In this document: positions 34,217 to 42,907 of the stretch, in pieces
How the letters are laid out: each line of letters starts with the position of its first letter
Position numbering within the stretch: the first letter of the stretch is position 1
NCBI GenBank assembly: GCA_017629985.1
Contig: JAGBWD010000028.1
Span: forward strand, 1-58,667
Source of the DNA: Alistipes sp.
Lineage (GTDB): Bacteria; Bacteroidota; Bacteroidia; Bacteroidales; Rikenellaceae
Length of the DNA stretch: 58,667 bases
Direction of reading: 5' to 3'
Notes under the pieces: generated by a model
What the model was told of the DNA's origin: nothing
The model's input: only the letters and a program-made list of their open reading frames with translations
Database searches by the model: none
Translations under genes and position numbers: made by a program

Positions 34217-35212
34217 ATGAAGGTTGTTATAGATAGCGCCATACCATACATCTCGGGAGTGCTAGAGCCATACTTTGAGGTAGTCTATAAGGCTGGCGCA
34301 GAGATATCAAACAGAGACATCGCCGATGCCGATGCCCTGATTATCCGCACACGCACGCGAGTATGCCGAGAGCTTCTCGAAGGCACCAAAGTACGCTTTA
34401 TAGCAACAGCGACAATAGGATGTGACCATATCGACATAGAGTACTGCAACAGGCAGAATATCGTGGTATGCTCGGCGCCAGGGTGCAACGCTCGCGGAGT
34501 ACTACAGTGGGTGGCCGCCGTGCTTCACCACTTTATAGCTACTACCAACACCTCGCCACAGGAGCATACCCTAGGTGTTGTTGGTGTGGGAAATGTAGGG
34601 TCGTTGGTTTCGCAATATGCTCGTCACTGGGGCTTTCGCACCATGGAGTGTGACCCTCCACGACAAAGGCGCGAAGGGGGAGAGTTTTATACCATCGCCG
34701 AGGTTGCCCAACAGTGTGACATCATCACCCTTCACACTCCTCTGGATAGCACCACGCACCACCTCATCGATGGCCAACTGCTAGAGAGCATCAACAAGGA
34801 GACGTTGATTATAAATGCCTCGCGCGGAGGTGTGGTTGATAACAGAGCGATACTTCAGAGTGGCCATCGCTACGCCTTTGATGTTTGGGAGGATGAGCCT
34901 AACATTGATGGTAAGCTCCTAGCTCAAGCCATGATTGCGACACCACACATTGCAGGCTACTCCATACAGGGTAAGGCAAATGCTACGGCTATGTGTGTGC
35001 AAGCCTTGTCCACATTTTTTGACCTTCCGCTTGGGGGTTGGTATCCCCAAGGCATAACACCAACATCCCCAAATCTACTCTCATGGAGCGAATTATGTGA
35101 CTCTATTACAACAAATTACGATATACTTCGCGATAGTAATACCCTGAAGCAGAGTGGCTCGGATTTTGAATCACTACGCAACAATTACAACTACCGTAAA
35201 GAGTATTTCTAG
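34217..35212 (+). CDS. pdxB: 4-phosphoerythronate dehydrogenase (PdxB)
   Basis: 331 residues from ATG 34217. D-2-hydroxyacid dehydrogenase fold with the PdxB-specific start MKVVIDSAIPYISGVLEPYF, the NAD motif GVVGVGNVGSLVSQYARHWG (about 119-138), and the catalytic segments TPLDSTTHHLI, INASRGGVVDN, FDVWEDEP and TPHIAGYSIQGK, which distinguish PdxB from SerA. It oxidises 4-phospho-D-erythronate in the DXP-independent-start route to pyridoxal phosphate. The C-terminal domain is shorter than in E. coli PdxB. The rubrerythrin gene downstream has its own promoter. Confidence 0.93.
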   Translation: MKVVIDSAIPYISGVLEPYFEVVYKAGAEISNRDIADADALIIRTRTRVCRELLEGTKVRFIATATIGCDHIDIEYCNRQNIVVCSAPGCNARGVLQWVAAVLHHFIATTNTSPQEHTLGVVGVGNVGSLVSQYARHWGFRTMECDPPRQRREGGEFYTIAEVAQQCDIITLHTPLDSTTHHLIDGQLLESINKETLIINASRGGVVDNRAILQSGHRYAFDVWEDEPNIDGKLLAQAMIATPHIAGYSIQGKANATAMCVQALSTFFDLPLGGWYPQGITPTSPNLLSWSELCDSITTNYDILRDSNTLKQSGSDFESLRNNYNYRKEYF

Positions 35213-35264
35213 AGCTATACCATATATCTATTATATAGGCAAGCGATTATAGGTTTTATCTTTA

Positions 35265-35283
35265 TTATAAGAAATGCTTATAA
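35265..35283. promoter_or_regulatory. Inverted repeat upstream of rubrerythrin
   Basis: TTATAAG-N5-CTTATAA, 30 bp upstream of the -33 element. The arm sequence resembles half of a PerR-type box, but the spacing differs from the usual one base. It is a candidate site for a stress regulator. Confidence 0.35.
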
Positions 35284-35312
35284 GTAGATAAAATAATACA
35301 ATCGAAAAACTA

Positions 35313-35342
35313 TTGTAAATAACTAAAAAACTATTATCTTTG
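35313..35342 (+). promoter_or_regulatory. Promoter for rubrerythrin
   Basis: TTG at 35313-35315 and TATCTTTG at 35335-35342, spaced 19 bp; leader of about 45 nt to the ATG at 35395. Confidence 0.7.
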
Positions 35343-35394
35343 CATCAGAGAAAAATAGATAACACAATAATAAACCTATAAAAATTAAAAGAGT

Positions 35395-35931
35395 ATGAAA
35401 GATTTGAAAGGAACAAAGACCGAGAAGAACTTGTGGGAGGCTTTTGCTGGTGAGTCACAGGCTCGTAATAAGTATACATATTTTGCATCGAAGGCAAAGA
35501 AGGATGGCTACGTGCAGATAGCTAAAATTTTTGAGGAGACTGCAGCAAACGAGAAGGAGCATGCAGAGATTTGGTTCAAGCTTTTGCAGGGCATCGGCTC
35601 TACAGCAGAGAACCTCAAGGCAGCTGCCGAGGGTGAGAACTACGAGTGGACAGATATGTATGCACAGATGGCTGTGGATGCTCGTGAGGAGGGCTTCGAC
35701 CACATCGCATTCCTCTTCGAGCAGGTTGGTAAGATTGAGAAGGAGCATGAGGAGCGCTACCGCAAGCTGTTGGCAAACGTTGAGGGTGGCTTGGTATTCT
35801 CACGCGATGGTGATATGATTTGGCAGTGTTCTAACTGCGGCCATATCCACGTAGGCCAGAAGGCTCCAGAGGTATGCCCTGTATGTGTTCACCCACAGGC
35901 TTACTTCCAGATTAAGGCCGAGAACTATTAG
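35395..35931 (+). CDS. rbr: Rubrerythrin
   Basis: 178 residues. The four-helix di-iron domain has the expected glutamates in [36 protein letters not shown] and [14 protein letters not shown]. The C-terminal rubredoxin-like domain shows WQCSNCGH and EVCPVC, the four iron-binding cysteines. Rubrerythrin reduces hydrogen peroxide to water in anaerobes, in the cytosol. It is monocistronic, with a strong promoter box and downstream hairpins. Codon use looks highly biased, consistent with high expression. Confidence 0.97.
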   Translation: MKDLKGTKTEKNLWEAFAGESQARNKYTYFASKAKKDGYVQIAKIFEETAANEKEHAEIWFKLLQGIGSTAENLKAAAEGENYEWTDMYAQMAVDAREEGFDHIAFLFEQVGKIEKEHEERYRKLLANVEGGLVFSRDGDMIWQCSNCGHIHVGQKAPEVCPVCVHPQAYFQIKAENY

Positions 35932-35974
35932 TAGATTTCGGGGAGCTACCCCAATATATCGAAATGAATATTAA

Positions 35975-36034
35975 GAAGTTGCACGCAACTTCAGATATGT
36001 GAGCCTGTCCAACTTATGTTGAGCAGGCTCTATT
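35975..36034 (+). terminator. Tandem hairpins after rubrerythrin
   Basis: GAAGTTGC-AC-GCAACTTC (35975-35992) is followed by GAGCCTGTCCAAC / GTTGAGCAGGCTC (36001-36030) and TATTT. The second stem is the probable terminator. Confidence 0.7.
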
Positions 36035-36050
36035 TACCTAAATAGATAGT

Positions 36051-36827
36051 ATGAATACTCTAACAATCGTTGCACTACCCTTTCTAGGTACGGTAATAGG
36101 GGCTTCAACGGTGTTGCTAGCACGCCACAGCGTGTCGTCACGAATACACAACGCGCTCCTAGGCTTTGCCGCAGGAGTGATGGTTGCTGCATCTGTTTGG
36201 TCGCTTATAATACCCTCGTTGGAGCTATCCGAGCCGATGGGCAGGATGAGCTGGATGCCTGCGGCGGTGGGCATCATACTAGGCATGCTATTTCTGTTGG
36301 CTCTAGATAGCCTCGTGCCTCACATGCACCCAGGAACAGATACCCGCGAGGGACTTCGCTCAACGCTGGGAAAACGACAGATGCTCATGCTCGCTGTGAC
36401 GCTACATAATATCCCCGAGGGCATGGCTGTAGGTGCTGTGATAGCTGGAGCATTGGCCGGAGAGATGGGCATATCTATAGCCGCGGCAACGGCACTCGCT
36501 ATAGGAATGGCGATACAGAATATCCCCGAGGGGGCTATAATATCGCTACCCCTACGTGGCGATGGCATGAGCCGAGGAAAGGCCTTCGGCTATGGAGCAT
36601 TATCGGGTATTGTAGAGCCTATCTCGGCGCTTGTGATGGTACTCCTATATGAGCATATCTCACCCATACTACCCTACCTATTAAGCTTCTCTGCAGGTGC
36701 GATGTTATACGTTGTGGTTGAGGAGCTTATACCCGAAACACAGCAAGGCAAGCACTCCGATATTGGCACTATAGCCTTTGCCATAGGATTTGTGATAATG
36801 ATGATTCTCGATGTGGCACTAGCATAA
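36051..36827 (+). CDS. ZIP-family divalent metal transporter
   Basis: 258 residues with eight predicted membrane segments. The metal-path motifs of the ZIP family are present: LHNIPEGMAVG (about 122-132) in TM4 and QNIPEGAIISLPLR (about 161-174) with SGIVEPIS in TM5-TM6. A short hydrophilic loop with HMHPGTD near 90 may bind metal. It is closest to the ZupT/GufA type, moving zinc, iron or other divalent ions into the cytosol. It ends with a strong terminator 36 bp downstream. Confidence 0.93.
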   Translation: MNTLTIVALPFLGTVIGASTVLLARHSVSSRIHNALLGFAAGVMVAASVWSLIIPSLELSEPMGRMSWMPAAVGIILGMLFLLALDSLVPHMHPGTDTREGLRSTLGKRQMLMLAVTLHNIPEGMAVGAVIAGALAGEMGISIAAATALAIGMAIQNIPEGAIISLPLRGDGMSRGKAFGYGALSGIVEPISALVMVLLYEHISPILPYLLSFSAGAMLYVVVEELIPETQQGKHSDIGTIAFAIGFVIMMILDVALA

Positions 36828-36862
36828 CGAAGCAACAAAGAGAAGAGCATATAAAACAAATA

Positions 36863-36897
36863 GACCCCAAAAGTTTTTTGTATAAACTTTTGGGGTC
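36863..36897. terminator. Terminator after the ZIP gene
   Basis: A perfect stem GACCCCAAAAGTTT / AAACTTTTGGGGTC with a short T-rich loop. T-rich sequence is inside the stem rather than after it; it may work from both sides. Confidence 0.8.
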
Positions 36898-36910
36898 ACT
36901 TCATAACCTA

Positions 36911-37032
36911 AGAGAGTGAATAAAAAGATGTAGTTTTAGGCTTGCGAAGCCCGAAAAAGCGGAGTTTACTGAGCGTAAATGAGCATTTTGAGGGCAAGCG
37001 TAACGACAAAATACACTTTTTATTCACTCTCT
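36911..37032 (-). repeat. 122-bp inverted-repeat element, copy 2
   Basis: Ends AGAGAGTGAATAAAAAG and its perfect complement. Same interior hairpins as copy 1; it differs from copy 3 at one interior base (ACTGAGCG versus ACTGGGCG). Read on the minus strand it starts 11 bp after the stop of the FadL-type gene, in the same relative orientation as the other copies. Confidence 0.95.
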
Positions 37033-37042
37033 TTATTTATGA

Positions 37043-38485
37043 TTAGTTCTTCTTACCACCAAACTTAAGGTCAAGGCCGATACCCCAAGCGTGTGATGTA
37101 CGCTGGTATACATCGGTATATGGAAGGCCAGAGGCCATACCCTTTGATGTTACCTCATCGTAGATTGTAGGCATGTAACCTACATTGAGGCATACAGCCT
37201 CGCAGAAGCGGTAAGCCATACCGATACCTACTGACCAAGATGAGATTGAGAAGTTCATATCAGAGTAAGCATTCTCGTTCATGTTGAGCTGTGTGCGCTG
37301 TGTACCTGCCGATACCAACAAGCGGTCGGTGATAGACCACTCAACACCCAACATATACTCGTTGGTGTTACCCTCGATAACTGGAGAGAATGAGTTCTGT
37401 GCATCCTTATCGAAGTAGTGGTGCCACTGTGCAGTAATCTTCACAGGGCCACAGTTGCGGCTTACAGCAACTGCCAACAACGCTGGAGTCTCCGCCTTAA
37501 CCTTTGTGCCATCGGCGAAGATAGAGTTAATAACAGGGTCCTTTGCTGATACAGGAGCAGACTCTATCTTCAACTCGGTAGCCATCTTGAACTCATACTT
37601 GATAGATGCGTCCCACTGACCCTTGTGGAATGCCAAGGCGATGATAGGGCTTACAGATACACCACTCTGCTTAACATCGAGGGTGTGGTCTGCTGTGAGA
37701 GCTGCATAAGGCGCTACCTGAGCTGCCAATTCAGGATTTACCTGACTCAACATCTGACCTGCTAGAGTAAAGAACTCTGACGCATTCATCATCTGACCAT
37801 TTAGACCCATATTTGGCATTGATGGGTTAATCTGGATGTTGCCAATCTTACCTACATAAGAGTTGTTAGTTACACCAATACGAAGCTGTGCAGCCACTGA
37901 CAACCAATCGGTAATGCGGAAGGCAGCACCTACGTTGAAAGCCAAGGTCATTGACTTACCTGTAAGGTTCATATTCATATTGTAGGCTGAAGCTGATAGA
38001 CCCATGCTACCACCAAGCTGATTGATAGCACCAGGAAGTACAGCGAACTGACGCTCGAAAGATGCCAAACCATCCTTAAACTTCAATGAGCCACCACCAC
38101 CGTTCACGCCGATACCAGCCATAACAGCCCAACGGTTGTGCTTCCATGCAAAGTGAAGGCTAGGGATAAATGCAGAGAAGACCTCACCCTTATACTGCTT
38201 GGTGTCAGAGCCACCATTCATAGCAAAAGGTGCATAGGTTGAGGTAATGGTACGTGTCTGCGCTGCCATCTGGTCGCTGATACCGATATGGAAGCCATTA
38301 TCCATAAATACAACACCTGCAGGGTTTGTGTAAACCGCATCGGTCTCGAGAGATGTACCACGAGCCACACTACGCAAGAAGTGCGCACTCTGGTTTGTGT
38401 TTGTCATAGGGCCACCTGCAAAAGCAGCTGACACCATTGTCACCATTGCCACTACGGCAAGAATAGACTTTGTAAAAATCTTCAT
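37043..38485 (-). CDS. OmpP1/FadL/TodX-family outer-membrane transporter
   Basis: 480 residues. A signal peptide (MKIFTKSILAVVAMVTMVSAAFAGG) is followed by the family start TNTNQSAHFLRSVARGTSLETDAVYTNPAGVVFMDNG, matching the hatch region with the conserved NPAG motif of FadL-type 14-strand barrels. The protein ends in GIGLDLKFGGKKN. FadL proteins let hydrophobic molecules such as long-chain fatty acids or aromatics cross the outer membrane. The gene is the last minus-strand gene before repeat copy 2, and a hairpin at 38526-38558 separates it from the FKBP gene. Its nearness to steroid-reductase genes makes a steroid or bile-acid cargo conceivable, but that is inference. Confidence 0.9.
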   Translation of the reverse strand: MKIFTKSILAVVAMVTMVSAAFAGGPMTNTNQSAHFLRSVARGTSLETDAVYTNPAGVVFMDNGFHIGISDQMAAQTRTITSTYAPFAMNGGSDTKQYKGEVFSAFIPSLHFAWKHNRWAVMAGIGVNGGGGSLKFKDGLASFERQFAVLPGAINQLGGSMGLSASAYNMNMNLTGKSMTLAFNVGAAFRITDWLSVAAQLRIGVTNNSYVGKIGNIQINPSMPNMGLNGQMMNASEFFTLAGQMLSQVNPELAAQVAPYAALTADHTLDVKQSGVSVSPIIALAFHKGQWDASIKYEFKMATELKIESAPVSAKDPVINSIFADGTKVKAETPALLAVAVSRNCGPVKITAQWHHYFDKDAQNSFSPVIEGNTNEYMLGVEWSITDRLLVSAGTQRTQLNMNENAYSDMNFSISSWSVGIGMAYRFCEAVCLNVGYMPTIYDEVTSKGMASGLPYTDVYQRTSHAWGIGLDLKFGGKKN

Positions 38486-38525
38486 AATTTAAGTATTTGT
38501 GGCGGAGTACCGCCGGGTTTATAGA

Positions 38526-38558
38526 AGGGGACTGCCCGCATGGAACAGTCCCTTTTTT
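38526..38558. terminator. Hairpin between FKBP and FadL genes
   Basis: GGGACTG / CAGTCCC with an 11-nt loop and TTTTTT on the plus-strand side; on the minus strand the T-run is interrupted (CTTCTAT). Possibly partial termination after the FKBP gene. Confidence 0.5.
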
Positions 38559-38566
38559 CAGGTGTA

Positions 38567-39571
38567 CTACTCCTCTGGGTTTACCTCGAGAAGCTCCACC
38601 TTAAACTCCAAAGCCTGGTTAGGGCCGATGTTATCACCTGCGCCACGCTCACCATAGCCAAGCTCCGCAGGAATCCAAAGTGTAATCTGACCACCTACGC
38701 CAACAAGCTTCATACCCTCTGTCCAGCCCTTGATAACGCGGTTTAGTGGGAATGAGATAGGCTCGTTACGCTCGTAGCTAGAGTCAAATACGTTGCCATC
38801 AGCAGTCTTACCCTCGTAGTTTACAAGAACTACATCGGTATCCTCTGTAGCGTGAACTGCGCTACCCTCGCGGTCGATACGATAGAGAATGCCAGACTCT
38901 GTCTTCTGCACGCCCTCCATCTTCTCTACCTCTGCAAGCCACTTCTCTGACTCCTCGGTATTCTTCACCTTTGCCTTCTCAAACTCGGCGCGAGCCTTCT
39001 CCTGTGCCTGCTGTGAGTGCTTCATGAATGCCTCGCGCATCTGCAACTGTGTCAAGCGAAGAAGAGAGTCTGCCTGCTCAACGCTCTCAAGAGTGTTGAT
39101 ATCCTCAATAGCGCGGATAACGTCACGAATCTTGATATCAGCATCTACAGACTTAACCATAGCACCCATGTTGGTACCCATAAGCTCTGAAATATACTCA
39201 CGAGTATACTCCTCGTTGAAGCACTCTGGAAGTGCAGGAAGAGTATCTGGGCAGTCGGTCTGCACATAGTCACGCATACGCTTTGCATTTACGTATGGCA
39301 TAGCCACATTGTACTGCCAATCCATAACCTTGGTACGTGCATTCTGAAGCTCCTCGCCCTCCATGTCACCGCTCTTGTAGAACGACTTGATGTTCTCGAT
39401 AACGATATCACGGTCGAGGTTAAAATCCTTCATACCGAAGTTAAGACCCATACCCATATCCATACCGATAGCATAAGACAAGGTATCAATCTCCTTTGAG
39501 TTGTTGCTGCCACAGGCAGTTGCAGAGAGCATAACTGCTACAACTGCAATAAAAGATAAAACTTTTTTCAT
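38567..39571 (-). CDS. FKBP-type peptidyl-prolyl isomerase lipoprotein (FkpA/Mip-like)
   Basis: 334 residues. Lipobox SATAC gives Cys20. The dimerising helical N-domain (DTLSYAIGMDMGMGLNFG...AEFEKAKVKNTEESEKWLAEVEKMEGV) is followed by a well-kept FKBP core at about 220-334: VLVNYEGKTADGNVFDSSYERNEPISFPLNRVIKGWTEGM and ITLWIPAELGYGERGAGDNIGPNQALEFKVELLEV. Of the three FKBP proteins here this is the one most likely to be an active isomerase. It acts on proteins in the periplasm. It follows the DUF748 gene by 18 bp and may share its transcript. Confidence 0.93.
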   Translation of the reverse strand: MKKVLSFIAVVAVMLSATACGSNNSKEIDTLSYAIGMDMGMGLNFGMKDFNLDRDIVIENIKSFYKSGDMEGEELQNARTKVMDWQYNVAMPYVNAKRMRDYVQTDCPDTLPALPECFNEEYTREYISELMGTNMGAMVKSVDADIKIRDVIRAIEDINTLESVEQADSLLRLTQLQMREAFMKHSQQAQEKARAEFEKAKVKNTEESEKWLAEVEKMEGVQKTESGILYRIDREGSAVHATEDTDVVLVNYEGKTADGNVFDSSYERNEPISFPLNRVIKGWTEGMKLVGVGGQITLWIPAELGYGERGAGDNIGPNQALEFKVELLEVNPEE

Positions 39572-39589
39572 AATTAGTTGTTAATAAAT

Positions 39590-42052
39590 TTATTGGTTTG
39601 TATTCTCTATATTTGTGTTATTCTCTGAAACTGTCGTCACATCACCCTGTGACCCCTCCGTAGCACTAGCATCCTCCTCACTCTCATCTTTTGTGGCAAC
39701 CTCCACCTCATCATCACCAATGACTAGCGTCACAGCATACTTATCCTTGCCTGTATAACCCTTGATATCCTCAATGGTAATAGGCGTAAGGACAAACTTA
39801 TCGCGAGGTAGCTCCTTATGCTGGAAGGCGACATATCGAGCGATAATGCCGTTACGCATATTTACAATGCGCACCAGCTGCTCATCCACCTTATCGCCAT
39901 ACAAGGCATCCGCCTTGGCATGATTTGTCATAGTAGATGGGTCTATGCCGCGAGCTATCAACATCGAATCTGCAAACTTGCTTATCTCCCTACCCGAGAG
40001 CTTCATCTCGTTAATACGCGCGAAGTCCAACATATCGAGATAACCCTGCTGCTCACCCTGTGTAGCATTGTAATATGCCATCTTTAGGCTCATATCCGAG
40101 AGCGTTCTTGCAGCGCGTTTGTAGTTGATGCGAGGCTTAAGACGTACAGCAAGCGTAGTGTCGGCCTTAAGGGTATTCACCATAGTATCTATACGCGCGT
40201 AATGCTCCGAAGCAAGACCTGGCGCTGTGAGGTCTATATCTATATGACGGAAGGCATCCTGCTTATCCCCAGACATCCACTCGAAAGGTGAGGCTACAAC
40301 CTTAAGAATCACATTACCTATGGCCTTCCATATCACCTTACGGAGTGAGAACTCCGGAGAGGAGATATCGCCCGAGATAGGCAACTCTATATCGATGTGC
40401 TTATCTCTATCGGTGAGGACAAAGATACCAAGACGCACAGGAAGACGATACTCGGGCTTGTGCTTCTTAATCTTATCACCAACGGTAAAGTTATAGGTAC
40501 CTAGCTGATTAACACCGCTGATACGACCATTAGAGACCTCATTTTGTGAGCGGAAGGTGAGGTTACCCGAGGTAACGGGGAACGATGTATAGTACTCCAC
40601 GAAGGTTGAGAGGCTCTGGATATCTACGTTTGACAACGTAGCCGAGAGGCTCTGGTTATAAAAGTCATCCAGAGCGCCCTCCCACTGTATCATGGCGCTA
40701 CCCTGCTTTGGAAGCTGCGCACGCACAGAGATCCTATTCTTTTCCATCAGCTTAAAGTCATTAGCACGAATGGCAATATCGCTAACGGTATAGTCAAATG
40801 GCCTGTGCATGGTGTTATCGGCATATCGCACCTTACCACCACGAAGGCTTAACTTGGCAATCGTAAGATCCATATCCTTCAGAGGAGCTTCGGTCTGGTC
40901 AGTAGTAACCGTAACACGCTCCTTAACATCATAGAGTTCATCGCTTACCTCCTCGGCCGAACTCTCCACAGAGACCTCGGGGTCGCTGTAGAAAAGCTCA
41001 CTAAAGTTTGTAGTACCATCCTTCTCGAGGCAGAACTGCGTAGAGTAACCATTAGCAGTTACAGAGGCTAGGTGATAGACCTGCTGCTCCACGTTTACCC
41101 TGTCGATAGCCATAGCAAAGCTCTCGGCACTAAAGATATTACCGCCATCGGGGCCCAACAACACAAAGTTCTCGGCACCAATCTCACCGCTAATCTCCGA
41201 GGCAAGGATATTCATGGCATTACCCTCTATACGGCACTTGGCAGATACAGCACCCTCGATACGCTGTGTGTTGATAACAGGGTGTATATATTTATATGTA
41301 TCGGCAATGTTGAACGACAACAGCTCACCATCAAACACAAAGTCAAATGTTGAGCAGTTTACATCGACATCACCAGCAAGCGTAGCTCGGTCATTTATCG
41401 TTGTTGAGGCGTGTATCGAGGTGACATCGTCAAGGCTCAACAGTGGTGTCGATACTGCCAAGGCCTGAAGGTTCCACTGCTGGTCAAGCGCCACATCGTT
41501 GTAGGCTACAGCGCCACCCTCGAGCGAGATATTCTCAAAAATCATAGCCCATGGCTCGCCAGACTCCTCCTCAACAGTCTCCTCGCTTGTGTAAGTAGCT
41601 AGTACGTAGTCGATAAGAGTGTCAAAATTGAAGCTATCAGGAGTTTGAACAACAGCCACACTAGGGTCGCGAAGCATAACTCGAGAGAGGTGGATAGCAT
41701 TATCCAAAAGCTCCATAATCTCCATCTCGGCCTCGAAGCGTCCTACACGCACAAACTCTGAGATATCGTCATCCTCGTACACAACAAGATTATCGACACC
41801 AACATATCCCGAGAATAGCTTAACCTCAAGATTGTCCATAGTAACACTACGACCAAGAAGCTCCTTGTCGTTATTCTCAACAACCTCCTCAACGATTGGG
41901 CCAAGCCATATAATCACCGCCGAAAGAGCAAGAACAGCTAACGTCAAGAGCGACAAAAGGGTAACTATGATGATGCGTACCACGCCCCACTTACGCTTTG
42001 CAGGTCTCTGTGGCTCATCACTTTGCGTTGTCACATTCTGCATATCTACCAT
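39590..42052 (-). CDS. AsmA-like/DUF748 inner-membrane-anchored protein
   Basis: 820 residues from the ATG at 42052; an in-frame TTG six codons upstream is less likely. One N-terminal membrane helix (about 25-47: VVRIIIVTLLSLLTLAVLALSAVIIWLG) follows a short cytoplasmic tail, then a very long periplasmic part of repeating beta strands, with typical phrases such as FENISLEGGAVAYNDVA and LTIAKLSLRGGKVRYADNT. This matches DUF748/AsmA proteins, relatives of bridge-like lipid-transfer proteins thought to move phospholipids to the outer membrane. The C-terminus is acidic and Ser/Thr-rich. Located 32 bp after the SDR gene, so it may be the tail of the steroid-reductase operon, though its role is probably general. 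Confidence 0.82.
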   Translation of the reverse strand: MVDMQNVTTQSDEPQRPAKRKWGVVRIIIVTLLSLLTLAVLALSAVIIWLGPIVEEVVENNDKELLGRSVTMDNLEVKLFSGYVGVDNLVVYEDDDISEFVRVGRFEAEMEIMELLDNAIHLSRVMLRDPSVAVVQTPDSFNFDTLIDYVLATYTSEETVEEESGEPWAMIFENISLEGGAVAYNDVALDQQWNLQALAVSTPLLSLDDVTSIHASTTINDRATLAGDVDVNCSTFDFVFDGELLSFNIADTYKYIHPVINTQRIEGAVSAKCRIEGNAMNILASEISGEIGAENFVLLGPDGGNIFSAESFAMAIDRVNVEQQVYHLASVTANGYSTQFCLEKDGTTNFSELFYSDPEVSVESSAEEVSDELYDVKERVTVTTDQTEAPLKDMDLTIAKLSLRGGKVRYADNTMHRPFDYTVSDIAIRANDFKLMEKNRISVRAQLPKQGSAMIQWEGALDDFYNQSLSATLSNVDIQSLSTFVEYYTSFPVTSGNLTFRSQNEVSNGRISGVNQLGTYNFTVGDKIKKHKPEYRLPVRLGIFVLTDRDKHIDIELPISGDISSPEFSLRKVIWKAIGNVILKVVASPFEWMSGDKQDAFRHIDIDLTAPGLASEHYARIDTMVNTLKADTTLAVRLKPRINYKRAARTLSDMSLKMAYYNATQGEQQGYLDMLDFARINEMKLSGREISKFADSMLIARGIDPSTMTNHAKADALYGDKVDEQLVRIVNMRNGIIARYVAFQHKELPRDKFVLTPITIEDIKGYTGKDKYAVTLVIGDDEVEVATKDESEEDASATEGSQGDVTTVSENNTNIENTNQ

Positions 42053-42084
42053 AGCAATTTCAATTTTCAAAAGTTTTTACCACA

Positions 42085-42900
42085 CTATTTCTGCCACTTC
42101 TTTGTCCAAGAGCGCAAAGGACGAATGATGAAGCCTGGCAGGTACTTGCAAATAGGAATAAGGATGCGGAACCACCAATCTGGAACAACAACCTTACGTC
42201 CCTTAAACATAGCATTGAGACCTCGTCTTGCGCAACTCTTGGCTGTCATAAGGGCGCCTATCTTTACACCAAACCTCTGAAGGTTCTTTGGCAAGCCATA
42301 AAGGTCTGTGGCGATACCCGCAGGACATATTGCCGTAACCGTAACTCCCGTGCCACGAAGCTCCCTGGCAAAGGCCTGCGTAAAGCTCTTAACATAGGCC
42401 TTCGAGGCGCTATAGGATGCCAACCCAGGGAAGGGCATCCATATAGAGTATGACGACATATTCAATAGATGACCCTTGCCACGCTTCAGCATATCCTCGC
42501 CATACAAGCGACACATCGTAGTAAGCGTGAGGTCGTGAAGCAAGATGATGCGCTCCAGACGCTCAACAGGGGTATTCAAAATGTCGCAGAAAGAGAACAT
42601 ACCAGCATTGTTTATAACAACGTCAAAGGTGTAGCCATTCTCCACCGTCCACGCATGAAGCTCACGTGCTGCAGTTGCCGTAGCCAAATCCATAACCTTG
42701 GCATCGCAACGCACCTTAAACTGCTCCGAGAGAACCACAGCCTCGGTCTTCACAGCCTCCAAAATATCTACCATAAGGAGGTTATATCCGAGCATCGCAA
42801 GGCGCTCCGCATATTGACGACCTATGCCAAGTGTAGCACCTGTAACCAATGCCCACGCCTTTCCGCGAGGTACCTCTCCCCTATTTCGGCGAAAACACAT
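42085..42900 (-). CDS. Short-chain dehydrogenase/reductase, hydroxysteroid-dehydrogenase-like
   Basis: 271 residues. Classical SDR features: cofactor motif TGATLGIG (20-27), NNAG (97-100) and catalytic Tyr163/Lys167 in YSASK, with Ser in NMSSYS. The sequence around the cofactor site (AWALVTGATLGIGRQYAERLAMLGYNL) and the hydrophobic basic C-terminus (FRILIPICKYLPGFIIRPLRSW) resemble 17-beta-HSD12/3-ketoacyl-CoA reductase-type SDRs, which include bacterial 3-beta-hydroxysteroid dehydrogenases. It starts 7 bp after the flavin oxidoreductase and 5-alpha-reductase genes, so a 3-oxo/3-hydroxy steroid redox step is the best guess. Cytosolic or membrane-associated. Confidence 0.85.
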   Translation of the reverse strand: MCFRRNRGEVPRGKAWALVTGATLGIGRQYAERLAMLGYNLLMVDILEAVKTEAVVLSEQFKVRCDAKVMDLATATAARELHAWTVENGYTFDVVINNAGMFSFCDILNTPVERLERIILLHDLTLTTMCRLYGEDMLKRGKGHLLNMSSYSIWMPFPGLASYSASKAYVKSFTQAFARELRGTGVTVTAICPAGIATDLYGLPKNLQRFGVKIGALMTAKSCARRGLNAMFKGRKVVVPDWWFRILIPICKYLPGFIIRPLRSWTKKWQK

Positions 42901-42907
42901 AACTATA

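Noticed and set aside
36001-36034. Similarity among hairpins with GAGCCTG / CAGGCTC arms (29533, 36001, 46254) as a repeat family
   Set aside because: They share only the terminator-type shape and a CAACA-rich loop; each belongs to its own gene end, so they are ordinary terminators.
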